Part shown: positions 1 through 9,892 of the stretch, one piece after another
How positions within the stretch are numbered: position 1 is the stretch's first letter
Layout of the letters: every line of letters begins with the position of its first letter
From: Treponema sp.
GTDB lineage: Bacteria; Spirochaetota; Spirochaetia; Treponematales; Breznakiellaceae
DNA length: 64,000 nucleotides
Assembly: GCA_009786715.1 (NCBI GenBank)
Contig: WQRN01000001.1
Span: forward strand, 109-64,108
Direction: 5' to 3'
Notes under the pieces: model-generated
Seen by the model: the letters and a program-made list of their open reading frames with translations, nothing else
Databases searched by the model: none
What the model was told of the DNA's origin: nothing
Program-made: the position numbers and the translations under genes

Positions 1-170
1 GTGCAAACTAATATCTGCCCCTTGCATCCCGGGTCTGTCAGAGCCTGCACAAGCCCGGACATTCCGGTATTAAAAACAACTTCCCCCGCAGCGCTTTTGT
101 TCTTCCCAAAAGCCCACCCGAAAAATTCGCTGCCGTCTTCTAAAACCAATTTCGCCTGCAACTTTTCCAT
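1..170 (-). CDS. carA: Carbamoyl-phosphate synthase small subunit, N-terminal part (gene runs off the window)
   Basis: Only the first 56 residues are present; the gene continues beyond base 1. The product begins [20 protein letters not shown] and contains [11 protein letters not shown] followed by [11 protein letters not shown], which is the standard opening of the glutamine-hydrolysing small subunit of carbamoyl-phosphate synthase. That enzyme supplies carbamoyl phosphate for pyrimidine and arginine synthesis. The ATG at 168-170 is preceded by a good ribosome site, AGGAGCG, so the start is secure. It lies 52 bases downstream of icd on the same strand, with a short dispersed repeat in the gap, and could be co-transcribed with it. 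The glutaminase domain with its catalytic cysteine lies outside the window. Confidence 0.9.
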   Translation of the reverse strand, partial: MEKLQAKLVLEDGSEFFGWAFGKNKSAAGEVVFNTGMSGLVQALTDPGCKGQILVC

Positions 171-190
171 TATCGCTCCTTGATTTATTA

Positions 191-220
191 ATCCGTGTCC
201 TTTGTGCCTTTGTGAAATCT
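191..220 (-). repeat. Short dispersed repeat of the CACA-rich type
   Basis: Read on the minus strand, this gap between icd and carA contains GATTTCACAAAGGCACA and then AAGGACACGGAT. Closely related words occur inside the rluA-type gene at 23485-23541. It lies just after the icd stop codon and ends before the carA ribosome site. No protein or stable hairpin is evident. The family assignment rests on only two copies in this window. Confidence 0.5.
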
Positions 221-222
221 AT

Positions 223-1422
223 TTACTTTAACCTCTCTGCTATCGCGTCTATAAAATCCCATGAGTTTAAAACTTTATCAGGCTGAGGATCTGAAAGTCT
301 TGCAAGGTCGCCTGTCATTATGCCGTCTTCGATTGTGCCGATAACCGATGTTTCAAGTTTTTTTGTGAAAGCAGAAAGTTCAGGCGTGTTGTCAAGTTCG
401 GCGCGTTTGGCAAGTGCGCCTGTCCACGCGAAAATGAGAGCTGCAGGGTTCGTGCTTGTTTTTTCGCCTTTTTGCCAGCGGTAGTAGTGCTGCTGAACTG
501 TCCCGTGCGCGGCTTCGTATTCAAATACGCCGGAAGGAGATACAAGAACGCTTGTCATCATGGCAAGGCTTCCTGCCGCGCTTGCGATCATGTCGCTTTG
601 AACGTCGCCGTCGTAATTTTTACACGCCCATAAAAAGCCGCCTTCGCTTTTTACAACGCGGGCGACAGCGTCATCGATCAATGTATAAAAATATTCTACG
701 CCTGCGTTTTTGCATTTATCTTTAAATTCGGTTTCGTATATTTCATTAAAAATTGTTTTAAAACGTCCGTCGTAAGTTTTAGAAATCGTGTCTTTGGTGG
801 CAAACCATAACGGAAGTTTTTCCGCGATTGCGTAGAGGAAGCAGGCGCGAGCGAAACTTTTAATTGATTCGTCAAAGTTGTGCATCCCCTGAACAATTCC
901 GCTCCCTTGAAAATCCGCGACTTTCACTCTTCGTTCAGTGCCGTCTGCTTTTGTATAAACAAGCTCGACTTTTCCAGGCCCTTCAATTTCCATTTCTGAC
1001 GCTTTGTAAACATCGCCGTAGGCATGGCGGCCTATGACAATTGGTTTTTTCCATGTGTTAACTGAAGCCTTGATTCTGCTGACAGAAATTGGTTTTCTAA
1101 AAACGGTTCCGTCAAGAATCGCCCTGATTGTCGCGTTAGGGCTTGGAAGAAGATATTTTAAATTGTATTCTTTCTGCCTTGCGGAGTTGGCGGTTATTGT
1201 CGCGCATTTTACTCCGACGCCGAGTTTTTTAATCGCCTCAGCGGATTTAACCGTTATTTCATCGTTGGTATTATCGCGGTTTACAAGTCCTAAATCGTAA
1301 TATTCCGTTTTTAAATCGATAAAAGGATTTAAGAGTTTTTCTTTGATAACTTCCCATAAAACGCGCGTCATTTCGTCCCCGTCGATTTCGACGAGAGGCG
1401 TTTTCATATTGATTTTTGCCAT
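223..1422 (-). CDS. icd: Isocitrate dehydrogenase, type II homodimeric family
   Basis: A 399-residue protein that oxidatively decarboxylates isocitrate to 2-oxoglutarate in the cytoplasm. Family signatures are [19 protein letters not shown] near residue 95, GRHAYGD near residue 132, and a C-terminal AAHGTV segment followed by [15 protein letters not shown]. Length and layout match the eukaryotic/Thermotoga-like type II enzymes rather than the E. coli type. The cofactor loop is unusual: family members that use NADP read GTVTRHY, while this one reads GTVQQHY (Gln310-Gln311-His312), so the arginine that contacts the 2'-phosphate of NADP is Gln. The cofactor preference is therefore open. The ATG start is 28 bases after the stop of the copper ATPase gene. 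With fumarase at the far end of the window, it points to a partial citric-acid cycle. Confidence 0.93.
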   Translation of the reverse strand: MAKINMKTPLVEIDGDEMTRVLWEVIKEKLLNPFIDLKTEYYDLGLVNRDNTNDEITVKSAEAIKKLGVGVKCATITANSARQKEYNLKYLLPSPNATIRAILDGTVFRKPISVSRIKASVNTWKKPIVIGRHAYGDVYKASEMEIEGPGKVELVYTKADGTERRVKVADFQGSGIVQGMHNFDESIKSFARACFLYAIAEKLPLWFATKDTISKTYDGRFKTIFNEIYETEFKDKCKNAGVEYFYTLIDDAVARVVKSEGGFLWACKNYDGDVQSDMIASAAGSLAMMTSVLVSPSGVFEYEAAHGTVQQHYYRWQKGEKTSTNPAALIFAWTGALAKRAELDNTPELSAFTKKLETSVIGTIEDGIMTGDLARLSDPQPDKVLNSWDFIDAIAERLK

Positions 1423-1449
1423 AAATGTATTATATCAAAAGAATTATGG

Positions 1450-3759
1450 TTAGTAAATGGCGGTTTTCTTCTTTAATCTTAAAGCGTTTAGTAACACAGA
1501 AACGGAACTTAAACTCATCGCCGCGGCGGCGAATATCGGATTTAAGAGCGGACCGCCAGCAAGGTACAAAACGCCTGCCGCAATTGGAATGCCAAGCACA
1601 TTATATCCAAAAGCCCAAAATAAATTTTGCTTGATAATGCGTAAACAGCGTCTTCCAAGATTGACGGCGGCAGGGACATCCATAACATCATTTCGCATAA
1701 GAACAATGTCGGCGGTTTCTATGGCGACATCGGCGCCGCTTCCGATTGCAATACCGATATCAGCCTGCGCGAGAGCGGGAGCGTCGTTGATGCCGTCTCC
1801 GACCATTGCTGTTTTTTTTCCTTGCGCCTGTATTTTTTTTACTTCGAGTGTTTTATCCTGCGGAAGAACTTCGTAAAGCACTTTTTCAATTCCGGCTTGT
1901 TTGGCAATTGCGGATGCGGTGTGCCTGTTGTCGCCTGTCATCATGACAACATCGAGTCCCATTCTGCGAATTATATTAACAGCTTTATTACTATTCTTCT
2001 TTATTACATCCGAGGCGGCAATTAGACCCGCGATTTTCCCGCCCATTGCCGCGTATATGTATGTTTTTCCTTCTGCTGACAATTTTTTAGTTTCGACGCT
2101 GAACATATTATAATTTATTCCGCGTTCATCCATGAGCTTTGAGTTTCCAGCAACAATGTATATGGTTTGATCATAAATTGAAGATTTTGCTTCAATCCCA
2201 TAACCGGGAATTGCTTTGAAATCGGTTATCGGAAGCGGTTCAAGACCTCGTTTTTCACTTTCTTCCGCTATAGCTTTGCCAATAGGATGTTCGCTGTTTT
2301 TTTCCGCCGAGGCAACGACCTGGAGCAAAAGATTCTGTGAATCAATGTTTCCATTTTGTTCCAGTTCATTTTGATTTACAGTAAAAATGTCCGTTACGGA
2401 TAATTTTCCTTCGGTAATTGTTCCTGTCTTATCAAAAACTATTGTTTGAATTTTTGCCGTAGTTTCAAGAGCAAGTCCGTTTTTAAACAATATTCCGTCC
2501 TGAGCGCCTCTGCCTGCGGCAACCATTACGGCAACAGGAGTGGCAAGGCCGAGAGCGCACGGGCAGGCGATAACTAGTACGGAAATAAAAATTGTAAGTG
2601 AAAATTCAAGAGCGGATTTACCTTCAGGTAAATTTACAGCCGCGGACGATGCTGCCATAAACCATAAAAAACCTGAGAGCAAAGCAATCGCGAAAACAGC
2701 AGGCACAAAGTAACCTGATACAATGTCGGCTAACCTTGCTATCGGCGCTTTAGAGCCTTGCGCTTCTTCCACAAGTTTTATGATCTGCGCAAGCATTGTA
2801 TTTGCCCCGGTTTTTTCCGCTCTGAAACTGAAGCAGCCGTTGCCGTTAATTGTTCCGCCGTAAACCATATCGCCTGCTTTTTTTTCAACAGGCATACTTT
2901 CGCCTGTAAGCATGGATTCGTCAACGGAGCTGCTGCCTGTTGTGATAATACCGTCTGCGGGGATTTTTGCCCCCGGCTTAATAATTATTATATTCTTAAT
3001 TTTTACTTTATCTGCCGGGATTTCTTTTTCTTTATTGTCTTCGATAATAATCGCTGTTCTCGGTTTTAAACCAATCAGGTTTTTTATCGCCTCTCCTGTG
3101 CGTCCCTTTGATCGGGCTTCAAGCATTTTTCCTAAAAGAATTAGCGTAATAATTATGGCGGCCGTTTCAAAGTAGAGCGATTCTGCCGCCATATGGTTTC
3201 CGGTTATTATCTGTATAACATTAAATAAACTGAAAATAATCGCCGAGGATGTTCCAATGGCGATTAAGGAATCCATATTGGGGCTTAAGTGAAAAATATT
3301 TTTAAATCCTGTTGTATAAAAATGAAAACCTGCGGCGACAACAGGTAAGGTTAAAAATAATTGAACAAGTGCATAGGGAAGAGGAAACAGCATCGGAGAG
3401 AGAAAAACGGGGAAGGGCAGCGAGAGCATGGGAGCCATTGCGATATAAAATAAGGGTATAGAAAATGACGTTGCAATTATTAATTTTGTTTTAAGAATTT
3501 TAATAACTTTATCTTTTCGATTTTTATCATTATCAGCGGGATTTTCAGATTCTTCGATTACCTGATATCCAAGTTTAATAATTGAATCCTTTATTAAAGG
3601 AAATTGAATAACATCAGGATTAAAAAAAACAACAGCTTTTTCTGACGCGAGGTTAACATCCGCGCTTTTAACGCCGTTAAGAGCGCGAAGCGTTTTTTCT
3701 ATTTTCGCAGAGCATGCCGCGCACCCCATCCCGCCGATTTTAATTGATATTTTATCCAT
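1450..3759 (-). CDS. copA: Copper-exporting P1B-type ATPase
   Basis: A 769-residue inner-membrane ATPase that exports monovalent copper. One N-terminal heavy-metal domain is present, with the metal site GMGCAAC (Cys13, Cys16). The membrane metal site is Cys399-Pro-Cys401 in the sixth helix, the phosphorylated aspartate is Asp443 in DKTGT, and the nucleotide domain has the SEHPIGKAI motif. The hinge [10 protein letters not shown] and two C-terminal helices complete the fold, so the protein looks intact. The CPC motif with the C-terminal asparagine- and serine-containing helices ([14 protein letters not shown]) fits the copper subgroup. No copper chaperone or CsoR/CueR regulator is adjacent. 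It lies between hisS and icd on the same strand. Confidence 0.93.
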   Translation of the reverse strand: MDKISIKIGGMGCAACSAKIEKTLRALNGVKSADVNLASEKAVVFFNPDVIQFPLIKDSIIKLGYQVIEESENPADNDKNRKDKVIKILKTKLIIATSFSIPLFYIAMAPMLSLPFPVFLSPMLFPLPYALVQLFLTLPVVAAGFHFYTTGFKNIFHLSPNMDSLIAIGTSSAIIFSLFNVIQIITGNHMAAESLYFETAAIIITLILLGKMLEARSKGRTGEAIKNLIGLKPRTAIIIEDNKEKEIPADKVKIKNIIIIKPGAKIPADGIITTGSSSVDESMLTGESMPVEKKAGDMVYGGTINGNGCFSFRAEKTGANTMLAQIIKLVEEAQGSKAPIARLADIVSGYFVPAVFAIALLSGFLWFMAASSAAVNLPEGKSALEFSLTIFISVLVIACPCALGLATPVAVMVAAGRGAQDGILFKNGLALETTAKIQTIVFDKTGTITEGKLSVTDIFTVNQNELEQNGNIDSQNLLLQVVASAEKNSEHPIGKAIAEESEKRGLEPLPITDFKAIPGYGIEAKSSIYDQTIYIVAGNSKLMDERGINYNMFSVETKKLSAEGKTYIYAAMGGKIAGLIAASDVIKKNSNKAVNIIRRMGLDVVMMTGDNRHTASAIAKQAGIEKVLYEVLPQDKTLEVKKIQAQGKKTAMVGDGINDAPALAQADIGIAIGSGADVAIETADIVLMRNDVMDVPAAVNLGRRCLRIIKQNLFWAFGYNVLGIPIAAGVLYLAGGPLLNPIFAAAAMSLSSVSVLLNALRLKKKTAIY

Positions 3760-3780
3760 TACAAGATTTTTCCTTACGAT

Positions 3781-3808
3781 CGTGATGGTCCGTGTGATTC
3801 GCGGTTAA
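3781..3808 (-). repeat. Short dispersed repeat of the CGCGAATCACACG type
   Basis: On the minus strand this reads TTAACCGCGAATCACACGG followed by ACCATCACGATC. The TAA stop codon of hisS (3805-3807) falls in its first bases. Its alternating CGCGAAT/CACG words differ from the CACA-rich repeats at 191-220 and 23485-23541. The rest of the copA-hisS gap holds only the weak copA ribosome site (AAGGA). Calling it a repeat rests on resemblance to words that recur in other bacterial genomes; only one clear copy is in this window. Confidence 0.35.
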
Positions 3809-5115
3809 ATATTCTCTCTTAACTTTTCTATTATGCCGCTAATATTTGTATCAATGTTTTTTCTGGCTGCCAAATCGCGCAAAGTAATCACGGAGGAATC
3901 ACCGTCTGTTATAATTACATAGCTAAAACCTTTTTTTTCTGCAAGCACAAACTGTTTTACAAGGTTTTTCTCGCCGCAAGGGTCTGTGAACACTTCGCAG
4001 GAGATTCCCTCTTTTCTTAATTTTTGCGCAAATGCCTGATATTGCCCCGATTTTTCACCGTCAACACAAGCGACGGCTGTCTTGCAGCGGTTTACATGCG
4101 GCAGTTTATTAAGGCTTTCAAGCGCGGCAAGAAGGCGGTCAAGGCCGACAGAAGTTCCAACCCCGCTGATCGAGTCTTTTTCTTTTGAGTATAAACCTGC
4201 AAGGTTGTCATACCTTCCGCCTGAACAGACAGAGCCGATATCGGGCATTTCTTTTAAAAATGTTTCAAACACAACGCCTGTGTAATAATCTAGTCCGCGT
4301 GTGATAGAAGGGTTTAATACAAAAGGCTCACACTCTGTATCTTCGCAAGTGTCGCGCATGTATTCGTGCAAAGACGACAATCTTTGCGATTCCGCCGAAG
4401 GGCCGCCTGATAATTCCGTTATGCGATCAAGAACTTCTGTAAAATTCCCCTTTGCCCCGATAAACTCTAATATCTTTTGCGCGTTAGTATCCCCTGTAAG
4501 CTCTGTTAAACTTTCGCGCGTTTTATTTTCACCCACTTTGGAAAGTTTATCCACAGTGCGTAAAATTTCTACCGATTTTTCGCTTTGTCCAATATGCGTC
4601 AAAAAGCGGTTGAACAAGCCTCGGTGGTTTACATTTATGTTAACATCCACGCCTAGATTTTTAAAAACTGTGCGGATCAAAAGAATAATTTCAAAATCAG
4701 AAGAAACGCTGTCGCTTCCGATAATGTCAAAATCGCACTGGATGAACTCGCGGTATCTGCCGCGCTGTGTGTTTTCACCCCTCCATGCTTTTCCAATGTG
4801 GTAGCGTTTAAAAGGAAAAACAATATCCGCGCGGTGAAGGGCGACAAAACGCGCGAAAGGAACGGTTAAATCGAAACGAAGGGCTACATCGCGCTCTCCG
4901 TTGTCTTTAAAACGAAAAATTTGTTTTTCAGTCTCGCCGCCTGATTTCCCCAAAAGAATCTCGGCGTATTCCATAACCGGAGTATCAATCGGCACAAAGC
5001 CGAAAGAGCGGCACGAATTTTCTATATTTTCGATTAAGCTTCTTCTGACTATTTCCGCGTCCGGAAGAAAGTCTCTGAAACCTTTTAAAACTTTAGGTTC
5101 AATATAATTTGCCAT
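3805..5115 (-). CDS. hisS: Histidyl-tRNA synthetase
   Basis: A class II aminoacyl-tRNA synthetase that charges tRNA-His. The protein starts MANYIEPKVLKGFRDFLP, the usual N-terminus. Motif 2 is RGENTQRGRYREF with CDFDIIG after it, the histidine-binding HisA box is GLDYYTGVVFETF, and motif 3 is GVGTSVGLDRL. A C-terminal anticodon-binding domain occupies about the last 95 residues. The chosen ATG at 5113-5115 gives 436 residues. A longer frame starting at 5169 would overlap the upstream phosphoesterase gene by 44 bases and add 18 residues not seen in the family. An AAGG ribosome site lies just upstream of the chosen start. Confidence 0.95.
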   Translation of the reverse strand: MANYIEPKVLKGFRDFLPDAEIVRRSLIENIENSCRSFGFVPIDTPVMEYAEILLGKSGGETEKQIFRFKDNGERDVALRFDLTVPFARFVALHRADIVFPFKRYHIGKAWRGENTQRGRYREFIQCDFDIIGSDSVSSDFEIILLIRTVFKNLGVDVNINVNHRGLFNRFLTHIGQSEKSVEILRTVDKLSKVGENKTRESLTELTGDTNAQKILEFIGAKGNFTEVLDRITELSGGPSAESQRLSSLHEYMRDTCEDTECEPFVLNPSITRGLDYYTGVVFETFLKEMPDIGSVCSGGRYDNLAGLYSKEKDSISGVGTSVGLDRLLAALESLNKLPHVNRCKTAVACVDGEKSGQYQAFAQKLRKEGISCEVFTDPCGEKNLVKQFVLAEKKGFSYVIITDGDSSVITLRDLAARKNIDTNISGIIEKLRENI

Positions 5116-5125
5116 TGCAGAGACC

Positions 5126-5983
5126 TTATAATTTTGTTGAAACCCCGTTTTCGAGCTTCCAGAATTCATAGAAAGATTTTGCGCCTGTTACGTATACAAC
5201 GCAATAGATATTTGTCGATTTAAAATCTTCAAATGTCACATATTGCACGTTTCCTGCTTCGTTTATAGCGCGCTGGTGGGAATGCCCCATGAACATTATA
5301 TTGCATTTATCTCTTAACATTGAGATAACGCGCGTTCTTTCTCTTGTGTCGGTAACCTGCTGCATTTTTATACCTGTTGTAAAAAGCGGCGCATGGGTAA
5401 ATACAAAAACATTTTCTTTTAAATTCTTTTTCAGCTCGTTCTCAAGCCAGACAATCTGAGCATCGCCGAAAAAGGCGTTTGCGGTGTCTAAAACCAAAAG
5501 AGTGGTATTGCTGTGGTCTATTCTGTAATTTGTAGAACCGATTAATTCCTTCCATACGCTCCAGTTATTAAAATATATATCGTGATTTCCGATAACAGGA
5601 TAAAATGGAACTCCGATATCGTCTGCAATTTTTATAAACAGTTCAATTTCAGGCTCTGCGCCGTATTGGGTAATGTCGCCTAAATTAACTACAAATTCCG
5701 CGTTATGCAGAGTAACAGCCGAAGGCAGATCAATAAGCCCGAATGAATCGCCGTTTTCAAAATGAGTGTCTGTTACAACTATGAATTTGTAATTAACGCC
5801 TAATGTTATAGGATCTCTCCATCCTCTGTCGTCAAGAAAGGGGAAACTGTTTTTTGATTCAAGGCGGTAATCAAGATCGTTTGAAGCTACAAGACCTGAA
5901 AAATCGTTGTTACAGCCTGATAAAATACAGGCAGCGTTAATAATAAGAATAGTTAAAAATATATTAAAAACTTGTTTTACCAT
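5126..5983 (-). CDS. Lipoprotein with calcineurin-like metallophosphoesterase domain
   Basis: A 285-residue exported phosphoesterase. The N-terminus is a signal peptide ending in the lipobox ILSGC, with Cys24 as the lipidated residue. The metallophosphoesterase motifs are in order: VTDTHF near residue 70, NLGDITQYG near 100, GNHD near 128, FTHAP and GHSH in the C-terminal part. These supply the Asp, His and Asn ligands of a two-metal centre, so activity is plausible. The substrate cannot be told. It overlaps the upstream barrel gene by 7 bases and ends 10 bases before hisS, so the genes are probably co-transcribed. Anchoring is expected in the periplasmic leaflet or the outer membrane. Confidence 0.85.
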   Translation of the reverse strand: MVKQVFNIFLTILIINAACILSGCNNDFSGLVASNDLDYRLESKNSFPFLDDRGWRDPITLGVNYKFIVVTDTHFENGDSFGLIDLPSAVTLHNAEFVVNLGDITQYGAEPEIELFIKIADDIGVPFYPVIGNHDIYFNNWSVWKELIGSTNYRIDHSNTTLLVLDTANAFFGDAQIVWLENELKKNLKENVFVFTHAPLFTTGIKMQQVTDTRERTRVISMLRDKCNIMFMGHSHQRAINEAGNVQYVTFEDFKSTNIYCVVYVTGAKSFYEFWKLENGVSTKL

Positions 5984-6756
5984 TTAAATTTCACTCCTCC
6001 GCGCCAGGCGACGCCGTAATAGGTAGCCGTTAATCCGTCCATGCCGCTTTGCATCCATTCAATTTCATTATAGACGGTAAGAATTTTATTAATGCGTATG
6101 TCCGCGTTAATATTAAGCCAGATTGCCGCCATATTTCTTGCGATAAAATCATTATAGGTTCCGGCTCCTATACCCATTACAAATGTTTCTCTTCTGATAA
6201 AATTAAAATAACCGTAGAATGTAAGCACGGATTCAAACAGAGGAGCTTCGCCGAAGAACGATGTAAATCTTAAACTGAGTCCTACGGATACGCCCGCCAT
6301 ATCCGTTGTATAGAAAACCATAGGCAGAATTGTGTTGGTGTGCACATCGTATTTTGTGTAACCGTTGTAAATATAAGAAAAAGAAAAACCTAAAGGCGAT
6401 AAATATTTATGCGTAAAAGGCGAAATCTTCGTGTTTAAAAAAGCGTTTAAATCCGTACCCATAATGCTTTGCCCGAACATGAAACCGGTTCTAATATAAA
6501 TCATGTCTATTAACTCAATACCCGCAATTACAGATATTCTGCCTGTGTTTAAATTGCCGCGGCTAAACTCGGCGCCGAGATAGGCTTCAAGCTCTACTGC
6601 GGTTATAACAGAAGGCGCTGCCGCCGGGGATTCAGCGGATTCGCTTTCTGTTATCACGGTTTGTTCTTCCGTTTCTTCGTCCGTTTCTCCGGCAAAGAGA
6701 TTTTGCAATGAAAAAAGGACAACGATTAAAAATATTAAATATGGTCTTAAAATCAT
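5977..6756 (-). CDS. Putative outer-membrane beta-barrel protein, small
   Basis: A 259-residue protein I do not recognise by family. It has a signal peptide (LIFLIVVLFSLQNLFA) followed by an acidic, Ser/Ala-rich linker of about 30 residues and then alternating hydrophobic/polar strands. Many strands end in aromatic residues, and the C-terminus is GGVKFKW, with the terminal aromatic typical of proteins inserted by the BAM machinery. About 8-10 strands seem possible. It overlaps the lipoprotein phosphoesterase gene by 7 bases, which suggests a linked surface or envelope role. It faces divergently the MATE exporter. Confidence 0.65.
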   Translation of the reverse strand: MILRPYLIFLIVVLFSLQNLFAGETDEETEEQTVITESESAESPAAAPSVITAVELEAYLGAEFSRGNLNTGRISVIAGIELIDMIYIRTGFMFGQSIMGTDLNAFLNTKISPFTHKYLSPLGFSFSYIYNGYTKYDVHTNTILPMVFYTTDMAGVSVGLSLRFTSFFGEAPLFESVLTFYGYFNFIRRETFVMGIGAGTYNDFIARNMAAIWLNINADIRINKILTVYNEIEWMQSGMDGLTATYYGVAWRGGVKFKW

Positions 6757-6765
6757 ACCTGCATT

Positions 6766-6795
6766 ATTACATGAATTTTAATTTATAGCTATACT
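6766..6795 (+). promoter_or_regulatory. Candidate promoter of the MATE gene, possibly leaderless
   Basis: A -10-like TATACT (6790-6795) lies 6 bases before the ATG at 6802, with ATTACA (6766-6771) 18 bases further upstream. No Shine-Dalgarno sequence is visible, so transcription could begin at or next to the start codon. Confidence 0.35.
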
Positions 6796-6801
6796 AAATT
6801 G

Positions 6802-8166
6802 ATGAAAATTTCCGGATACAAAGAAAAATACGAAAAAATGACTTGTGCGCCTGTTGAAAAACTGGTTTTGAACCTTGCAGGTCCAAGTATAACCATCATG
6901 CTGACTACCGCTGTCTACAATGTAACGGATACCTTTTTTGTCAGTACTCTGGGTACCAGTCAGGTTGGGGCGGTAGGAATCGCCTTTCCGTTAATGGCGA
7001 TTATTCAGGCGATGGGTTTTTTCTTCGGGCAGGGGTCCGGGAATTATATGGCGCGGGCATTGGGGGCTCAGGATACCGAAAGCGCTTCCCGAATGGCGGT
7101 TACAGGTCTTGTAAGCGGCTTTATCTGCATGGCGATAATTGCTTCGGCAGGTATTGTTTTTCTGGAGCCGCTTGTCGCGGGTCTTGGAGCCACGCAGACA
7201 ATAAAGCCGTTTGCCGCCGAGTATGTGTTTTTTGTTCTTCTCGCCTCTCCGTGGATGGTTGCAGCGACTATTCTGAACCAGCAGCTCAGGTTTCAGGGAA
7301 GCGCCGCGATCGCGATGGTTGGAATGTTATCGGGCGCCGTATTAAATATTCTTCTTGATCCGCTCTTTATTTTTGTTTTTGGCCTGGGAGTCCGAGGCGC
7401 GGCCGTAGCTACGCTGATAAGCCAAATGACAAGTTTTTTAATCCTATTTTTTTACGCTGCCGGCCGCAAGGGAAATATGCCGATTAGGTTTAAATATTTT
7501 TCACCGACGATTCAGCGTTACGCGGAAATGTTCAAAGGCGGAGTTCCCGCTCTTATCCGACAAAGCCTTATGAGTATCGCTTCAATTGCTATTAATCATT
7601 TCGCGCGTCCTTACGGAGACGCTGCAATCGCGGCGATATCAATATCAAACAGACTTTCCATGTTCGCGACTTCCGTGATTTTGGGGTTTGGGCAGGGTTT
7701 TCAGCCGGTGTGCGGGTTCAACTACGGCGCGAAACTTTACGGCAGGGTTAAAAAAGCGTTTTGGTTCTGCGTTAAATTTTGCTGCAGCGGGCTTTTGCTT
7801 ATATCGATCGCTATGGCAGTTTTCGCGCCTCAAATTATCGCGTTATTCAGAAAAGACGATTTGGATGTAATATTGATAGGCGCTTTAGGTTTAAGGCTGC
7901 AGTGTATCAGCCTTCCGTTCACGGCGGGAATTATCATGGTTAATATGATGACTCAAACAATGGGCAAGGCGTTTGAAGCAAGCGTTATAGCGTTTTCACG
8001 TCACGGCATTTTTCTTATTCCGGGTCTGATTATCCTCAGTCCGTTGTTCGGGCTTACAGGCATCCAATTGGCGCGGCCGGTATCAGATCTTGCAAGTTTA
8101 ATCATTGTGATTCCTGTAATGATAAAAACGCTGAAAGAATTACCGCAAAAAGCTTTACACGTATAA
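6802..8166 (+). CDS. MATE family multidrug/cation antiporter
   Basis: A protein of about 454 residues with twelve predicted membrane helices in two homologous halves. The N-terminal half has NLAGPSITIMLTTAVYNVTDTFFVSTLG, broken by helix 1, and GQGSGNYMARALGA; the second half has GGVPALIRQSLMS and LGFGQGFQPVCGFNYGA, both typical of the DinF/NorM-like MATE family. Such proteins export drugs or metabolites using Na+ or H+ gradients. The ATG at 6802 is preferred over the TTG at 6799, but no ribosome site is visible at either. Its 3' end overlaps the convergent acyl-CoA ligase gene by 12 bases. The substrate is unknown. Confidence 0.88.
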   Translation: MKISGYKEKYEKMTCAPVEKLVLNLAGPSITIMLTTAVYNVTDTFFVSTLGTSQVGAVGIAFPLMAIIQAMGFFFGQGSGNYMARALGAQDTESASRMAVTGLVSGFICMAIIASAGIVFLEPLVAGLGATQTIKPFAAEYVFFVLLASPWMVAATILNQQLRFQGSAAIAMVGMLSGAVLNILLDPLFIFVFGLGVRGAAVATLISQMTSFLILFFYAAGRKGNMPIRFKYFSPTIQRYAEMFKGGVPALIRQSLMSIASIAINHFARPYGDAAIAAISISNRLSMFATSVILGFGQGFQPVCGFNYGAKLYGRVKKAFWFCVKFCCSGLLLISIAMAVFAPQIIALFRKDDLDVILIGALGLRLQCISLPFTAGIIMVNMMTQTMGKAFEASVIAFSRHGIFLIPGLIILSPLFGLTGIQLARPVSDLASLIIVIPVMIKTLKELPQKALHV

Positions 8167-9807
8167 ATACCGTTTAATTTTCATTGTGGGTGTTTTTTCG
8201 AACGGATCGTCTTTTACCACGATTTTATTAATGCGAGAGAAAACCGCCAATTTTTTATTTACGAATGTGCGAAGCTCTTCAAGCGCGTGTTCTACAGCTC
8301 CCGCGGCGGCTTTTGCCGCGTCGCTTAATATTACAAGCGCGACAATTTCTCCTTTTTTGCCTGAGTATACTAATGATTCTTCAACAAGGTGCGATGCTCC
8401 AAGCAGGTTTTCAATTTCTTCGGGGTAAATATTTTCACCTGACGGACCGAGGATCAACGCTTTAATTCTTCCTTTAACGTGAAGTTTTCCGTTTTTATCA
8501 AACAATCCAAGATCTCCTGTGCGAAGCCAGCCGTCATGGGTAAACGCTTCGGATGTATGCTTTTCATTGTTGTAGTAGCCAAGCATTACATTAGGACCGC
8601 TTACCTGTATTTCACCTTCGCCTGAGTTTAAACCTGAACATTCCGCAATGCGTATTGTAACGCCATCTGCCGCGATTCCTGCAGAGCCGACAGTGTTCTT
8701 GTGAGGTTTATTGCCTGCGACAAGCGGAGAAGCTTCTGTAAGGCCGTAACCGGGAGCGTACGGCAATTTAGCGTTGTATAAAAATTTTTCAACTTCTTCA
8801 GACAAAGGAGCGCCGCCGATGCCGAGAAAGCGCATTTTTCCGCCGAGAGCGGTTAAGAGTTTGCGCCCTGCTATCCATTGCGCGAAAGAACGCGTAACGC
8901 GGAACTTATACAGTATGCTGGCGCGTAATTTCGGCGCAATCGCGTTTTTGTAAATTTTTTCTATAAGAAGCGGAACAGTTGTAATTGCCGTAGGGCGCAG
9001 GATTTTAAACGCCGGAAGCAAAACAGAAGGGGAGGGAGGCCGGTCAAGATACGTTATGCTTGAACCGCTTAAAATAGGCGCTATCAGACCGAGACTGCAT
9101 TCATAAGAATGAGCAAGCGGCAGAACGGAAAGCGCTCTGTCGCTCTGCCGTAATTTTACAAAAGACAGCGAAGACAGCGCGCTTGAAATTATATTTCTGC
9201 CGCTGAGCATTACGCCCTTGCTGTTCCCCTGAGTTCCGCTTGTGTAAATTATTGCCGCAAGCGAATCGGGATCATAACTTGAATTATCGGGAGCGCTGTT
9301 TACAGGAAATATTATAACGCGCTTTTCGCGGCCATTATAAGACACTGTAATTTCCAGATTTAAATTTTCATCTTCTGTAATACTGTCGGTAATAATAACA
9401 GGAATATTTGAAAAATCATTTTGGAAAAATTTTTCCGTCATCGCTCTGCTTACAAATGCCGCGCTGATTGTGCAATGATCCGCGATATTCTTAATTTGTT
9501 CTGATGAAAAACCTGTAAGCGCAGGAACAGAAACAGCTCCCGCAAATGAAATGCCGAAATACGCAAGCGGCCATTCCGGGCAGTTTTCAGAGTAAATTAA
9601 TACCCTGGCGCCTTTTTCAACGCCGATTTCATTTAAAAACGAGCCGATTTGAAGGGAGCGTTTTCCCATCTGCGCGTATGTAACCTGTCTGCATATTTTA
9701 TCATCGCATAACATGGAGAAGGCAGTTTTATCTTTATATTCCGCCGAAGCGGCAAGACACGCCTGCGCTAAAGTCTTGCGCGCGGCGATCTTTTTAATTC
9801 TATCCAT
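8155..9807 (-). CDS. AMP-forming acyl-CoA synthetase / long-chain fatty acid CoA ligase
   Basis: A 550-residue member of the ANL superfamily. The ATP-binding loop YTSGTQGNSKG is at residues 188-198; GYGLTEASP, GWLRTGDLG and the hinge KGRIKALI follow. The C-terminal TMKIKRYLYV carries the catalytic lysine. The likely reaction activates a fatty acid to acyl-CoA through acyl-adenylate, supporting phospholipid remodelling in an organism that may scavenge host lipids. It ends immediately at its last motif, which is a normal length for the short bacterial forms. It is convergent with the MATE gene. Confidence 0.88.
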   Translation of the reverse strand: MDRIKKIAARKTLAQACLAASAEYKDKTAFSMLCDDKICRQVTYAQMGKRSLQIGSFLNEIGVEKGARVLIYSENCPEWPLAYFGISFAGAVSVPALTGFSSEQIKNIADHCTISAAFVSRAMTEKFFQNDFSNIPVIITDSITEDENLNLEITVSYNGREKRVIIFPVNSAPDNSSYDPDSLAAIIYTSGTQGNSKGVMLSGRNIISSALSSLSFVKLRQSDRALSVLPLAHSYECSLGLIAPILSGSSITYLDRPPSPSVLLPAFKILRPTAITTVPLLIEKIYKNAIAPKLRASILYKFRVTRSFAQWIAGRKLLTALGGKMRFLGIGGAPLSEEVEKFLYNAKLPYAPGYGLTEASPLVAGNKPHKNTVGSAGIAADGVTIRIAECSGLNSGEGEIQVSGPNVMLGYYNNEKHTSEAFTHDGWLRTGDLGLFDKNGKLHVKGRIKALILGPSGENIYPEEIENLLGASHLVEESLVYSGKKGEIVALVILSDAAKAAAGAVEHALEELRTFVNKKLAVFSRINKIVVKDDPFEKTPTMKIKRYLYV

Positions 9808-9880
9808 ATCGTTTAGAGTGCCTTTTTAGGGAAAGGTTGCAATAAAGCGAGGCAGGCTACCATTTTGATTAAAATCAGGC

Positions 9881-9886
9881 TATAAT
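9881..9886 (+). promoter_or_regulatory. Candidate -10 box of the yitT-like gene, possibly leaderless
   Basis: A consensus TATAAT ends 6 bases before the ATG at 9893. No convincing -35 box is present at 16-18 bases upstream. A transcript starting about 7 bases after the box would begin at the start codon, as also suggested for three other genes in this window. Confidence 0.35.
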
Positions 9887-9892
9887 TCAAAG

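Noticed and set aside
1..183. A plus-strand 60-residue frame at the window edge
   Set aside because: The minus strand encodes the clear N-terminus of CarA with a good ribosome site; the plus frame is its shadow.
5116..5169. An 18-residue longer start for HisS
   Set aside because: It overlaps the upstream gene by 44 bases and is not part of the family N-terminus; ATG 5115 fits better.
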